DNA of 7,065 nt from DASXTB01 sp036505615 (GTDB lineage Bacteria; Acidobacteriota; UBA6911; JACQSX01): assembly GCA_036505615.1 (NCBI GenBank), contig DASXTB010000022.1, forward strand, positions 1-7,065, read 5' to 3'. The number at the start of each line of letters is the position of its first letter. Positions within the stretch are counted from its first letter, which is position 1. Positions 4,946-7,065 of the stretch are shown here, one piece after another. Position numbers and translations under genes: made by a program. Below the pieces are notes generated by a model. It ran no database searches. It worked only from the letters and a program-made list of their open reading frames with translations, and was not told the DNA's origin.

Positions 4946-6769
4946 CTACGACTTCAGCGCGGAGATGAGTTTGTTCAAGCTTTCTTTGGCATCTCCGAAA
5001 AGCATCATGCATTTGAGGCTGTAGTAGAGTTCATTGTCCACCCCGGCAAACCCGGGCCGCATACTGCGCTTCAGGACCACCACCGATTTGGCGCGCTCCA
5101 CTTCCAGAATTGGCATTCCGTAGAGCGGGCTGCTTTTGTTGTTTTTGGCGGCAGGATTTGTCACGTCGTTCGCGCCTACGACCAAGGCCAGATCCGCTTG
5201 GGCGAAGTAGGGATTGATCTGGTCCATTTCATACAACTGATCGTAGGGAACATTCGCCTCAGCGAGCAGCACGTTCATGTGCCCGGGCATGCGGCCGGCC
5301 ACGGGGTGAATGGCGTATTTGACATCGATGCCGCGCTTCATCAGCATATTCGCCAACTCGCTGACGCCATACTGCGCCTGCGCGACGGCCATTCCGTATC
5401 CCGGAACGATAATAACGGAGCGGGCGCCATCCAATACCGCTGCCATCTCGTCGGGCATGATGCTGCGGACCGTTCCCTTCGCCTCAGCCGCCGGCCCAAC
5501 TGCCTCTGCTTCAAGCTTGCCAAACGCGCCGAAGAGAACATTGACCGCCGAGCGGTTCATAGCTCGGCACATCAGCAGAGAAAGCAGGAATCCCGAAGTC
5601 CCGTCAAGCGAACCGGTGATGATCTGGATCTTGTTCATCAGCACGAAACCCATCGAGGCGTCGGCCAGTCCGGCGTAGGAATTGAGCAAAGCTATGACCA
5701 CCGGCATATCCGCAGCTCCGATAGGAACAACCAGCAGAAACCCGAAGAGCAAAGCCAGACCAACCATGATGTAGAACAGCGGGCTGGCCGACGGCACCAG
5801 AATTAAGTAGATAAGGCTCCCTACTATGGCTGCGAGTAATGTGAAGTTTGACGCGTTTTGCCCTTTGTAGGTAATAGGGGCACCCGGGAGGAGCTCCTGG
5901 AGCTTCCCGGCGGCCATCAGGCTTCCTGTGAACGTCAGGCCACCAATGACCACCTCGAAGCCGAGCGCGGTCATCAGCACCCTGCTGAGTTCTGTGCCAT
6001 GCTGGACGGACTCGGACAGGTGTCGCACGTATTCGGAAATTCCTATCAGCGTGGCTGCCAAAGCTCCAAGCGAATGCGAAAGAGCGGTGCGCTGCGGCAC
6101 GGCGGTCATCGGTATGCGCAGCCCCATGGTACCCCCGACAATTGAGCCAATAATGAATCCCGCAATGATCCAGCGGTAGGTGACGATGTCATGGTGGAAT
6201 AGGGTGCCGACGATCGCCATCAACATGGCAAATTCGGCCACGAACATGCCCTTACGCGCATACTTAGGCGAGCTGAGGCCTTTCAGTCCCAGGATGAACA
6301 ATCCGGCTGACAGGATGTAGAAATAGCTCAGTGCCTGCCTGGATAAAGTACTGCCGGCAGCCGCCGTTGTCCCCGTACTGTGCTCGTTGACCCAATAGAT
6401 GATTGCCAGGAGAATCACCAGGATGCCAGCAAAGGCCATCAGCGCTTTCGGATTGAGCTGAAATCTTCGCCGCTGCGCGGCGGCATCTTCGGTTCTCTTG
6501 AACATTTTCAGCATGCGATCGGTAATCAAGAAGCCGCCCACTACGTTGGTGGTAGAACAGGTGACTGCAATGAACCCGAGCACGGTGCTCAACGGGCTGT
6601 AATTGGCCCCGGCCACCACCAGGGAACCGATCAGCGAAATCCCTGAAATCGCGTTTGTAGCGGACATCAGTGGGGTATGAAGCAAGGGGGGCACACGAGA
6701 GATGACGTGATATCCGAGAAAACCGGCCAGCATGAATATGTAAAGCCCAATTTCAAGTTCAGTGGTCAT
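4946..6769 (-). CDS. pntB: NAD(P) transhydrogenase, PntAB-PntB fusion (membrane channel plus NADP(H) domain)
   Basis: This 607-residue inner-membrane protein joins the small subunit PntAB to PntB of the proton-pumping transhydrogenase, which uses the proton gradient to drive NADH + NADP+ to NAD+ + NADPH. Residues 1-92 match the E. coli PntA membrane tail (HTPLMSATNAISG at 31-43, TDRMLKMFKR at 83-92), with three membrane segments. A further hydrophobic segment (about 109-127) follows, then PntB from about 145, with HS at 232-233 matching the proton-path His91 of E. coli PntB, D354 (GAADMP) and N363 (LLNSYAG). The C-terminal NADP(H) domain, from about 435, has GYGMAVAQAQ (457-466), HPVAGRMPGHMNVLLAEA (488-505) and GANDVTNPAA (532-541). 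All key residues are intact. There is no internal start with a ribosome site that would split it. The ATG at 6769 has no clear Shine-Dalgarno. PntAA is encoded upstream. Confidence 0.95.
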   Translation of the reverse strand: MTTELEIGLYIFMLAGFLGYHVISRVPPLLHTPLMSATNAISGISLIGSLVVAGANYSPLSTVLGFIAVTCSTTNVVGGFLITDRMLKMFKRTEDAAAQRRRFQLNPKALMAFAGILVILLAIIYWVNEHSTGTTAAAGSTLSRQALSYFYILSAGLFILGLKGLSSPKYARKGMFVAEFAMLMAIVGTLFHHDIVTYRWIIAGFIIGSIVGGTMGLRIPMTAVPQRTALSHSLGALAATLIGISEYVRHLSESVQHGTELSRVLMTALGFEVVIGGLTFTGSLMAAGKLQELLPGAPITYKGQNASNFTLLAAIVGSLIYLILVPSASPLFYIMVGLALLFGFLLVVPIGAADMPVVIALLNSYAGLADASMGFVLMNKIQIITGSLDGTSGFLLSLLMCRAMNRSAVNVLFGAFGKLEAEAVGPAAEAKGTVRSIMPDEMAAVLDGARSVIIVPGYGMAVAQAQYGVSELANMLMKRGIDVKYAIHPVAGRMPGHMNVLLAEANVPYDQLYEMDQINPYFAQADLALVVGANDVTNPAAKNNKSSPLYGMPILEVERAKSVVVLKRSMRPGFAGVDNELYYSLKCMMLFGDAKESLNKLISALKS

Positions 6770-6790
6770 GGGATGGGTTTTCTGCTAGCA

Positions 6791-6928
6791 AGCGCGGCAG
6801 GGCCGCAGCCAGAGAAAGCCGATCACGACCACGTTCACGTCCACGAAGACGCCAACGTCGACGTGAACGTCAACGTGGGCGTGGACGTGGGCGTGATCGG
6901 CTTTCTTTGATTGCGGCCCTGCCGCGCT
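6791..6928. repeat. 138-bp palindrome built around twelve hexamers, between pntAA and pntAB-pntB
   Basis: Bases 6791-6827 and 6892-6928 are reverse complements over 37 positions with three mismatches and no gaps. Bases 6828-6859 and 6860-6891 continue the symmetry with eight mismatches in 32, so the arms meet at 6859/6860 with no spacer. The centre is the perfect palindrome ACGTCGACGT. The interior (6824-6895) is twelve hexamers of the form NRCGNN, running from CACG-type on the left to GACG/AACG/GGCG-type on the right. Mismatches fall at the variable positions. In RNA this would be a long stem; in DNA, a cruciform candidate. It is intergenic within the pnt operon. I recall similar HVHV/DVDV-encoding repeats in Acidobacteriota, but no family name. 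Confidence 0.85.
6824..6895. repeat. Tandem hexamer array, 12 x 6 bp
   Basis: Units in order: CACGAC, CACGTT, CACGTC, CACGAA, GACGCC, AACGTC, GACGTG, AACGTC, AACGTG, GGCGTG, GACGTG, GGCGTG. The constant core is purine-C-G at positions 2-4, and the others vary. The six-base period equals two codons, so every frame reads as an alternating dipeptide pattern (HV, DV, NV, GV). The alternating purine-pyrimidine character of many units is compatible with Z-DNA formation. Confidence 0.8.
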
Positions 6929-6975
6929 AAGTTTCTGCGGTGAGTGTTGGTGACTCCGGGCTTGCTGCTCCGTCA

Positions 6976-7065
6976 TCACGCTTTAACCCCCTGCGAGAGT
7001 ACCGCCTTAACCGCCTCATGAAGGATTTCTCCCTGATGTGTGACGAGTGGGCCACGCGTCAGCTC
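6976..7065 (-). CDS. pntAA: NAD(P) transhydrogenase subunit PntAA, C-terminal 29 residues (partial)
   Basis: Only the last 29 codons are in the window; the gene enters from the right edge on the reverse strand and stops with TGA at 6978-6976. The visible residues start ELTRGPLVTHQGEILHEAV. The pattern LTR-G-LVTH-G resembles the end of the soluble NAD(H)-binding subunit (R. rubrum-type PntAA ends with ALTRDGAVVHP-like sequence). The identity rests on this short tail plus position immediately upstream of the PntAB-PntB gene, where PntAA is expected. That PntAB is fused to PntB downstream implies this subunit ends after domain I, with no membrane tail, which fits the absence of a hydrophobic C-terminus. 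Confidence 0.75.
   Translation of the reverse strand, partial: ELTRGPLVTHQGEILHEAVKAVLSQGVKA

Noticed and set aside
5198..5806. Forward open frame of 202 codons opposite the transhydrogenase gene
   Set aside because: Fully antisense to conserved PntB motifs; composition (His/Arg/Gln-rich) is that of a shadow frame.
6677..6910. 77-codon forward frame through the palindrome
   Set aside because: It begins antisense to the start of the transhydrogenase gene and ends in the hexamer array; its tail merely mirrors the reverse-strand frame.

Overview
The window looks like chromosomal DNA from a GC-rich, Gram-negative soil-type bacterium, most plausibly an Acidobacteriota member (Solibacter/Bryobacter-like). 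That placement is inference. It rests on a PSMA-like M28 peptidase, a FitAB/VapBC-type module, glycine-zipper lipoprotein and small basic secreted-protein genes, and several palindromic intergenic repeats of a kind I associate with these genomes. No marker gene is present to settle it.

Layout. Bases 1-365 hold no confident gene, but contain a palindromic repeat (171-237) and a promoter with evenly spaced TGA(N)TCA boxes. These lead into a type II toxin-antitoxin pair on the + strand (366-1024): a ribbon-helix-helix antitoxin overlapping a PIN-domain RNase toxin by ATGA. An M28B peptidase with PA and transferrin-receptor-like dimerisation domains follows (1102-3351, +). A 343-base gap carries a long inverted repeat and a structured leader. 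Next come two exported proteins on the + strand: a very basic protein of four 36-residue repeats (3695-4234) and a putative lipoprotein with a C-terminal glycine zipper (4339-4902). They are separated by a hairpin.

The right third is on the - strand and meets the + genes convergently near 4903-4945. It encodes the proton-translocating NAD(P) transhydrogenase: the C-terminal 29 residues of the soluble NAD(H)-binding subunit PntAA (6976-7065, running off the window), then a 607-residue protein (4946-6769) in which the small membrane subunit PntAB is fused to PntB. The fusion contains one extra hydrophobic segment where a linker is needed. Together the two would make a two-polypeptide enzyme split after domain I, unlike the E. 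coli PntA/PntB split.

The most unusual feature is the spacer between these two pnt genes. It holds a 138-bp palindrome with no unpaired centre (6791-6928), whose middle is twelve tandem hexamers of the NRCGNN type. It ends 21 bases before a pntAB-pntB start codon that has no clear Shine-Dalgarno sequence. The same DNA can be read on both strands as a similar H/V/D/N/G-rich peptide starting KADH and ending VIGFL. I treat it as a non-coding repeat element that probably affects operon expression, not as a gene.
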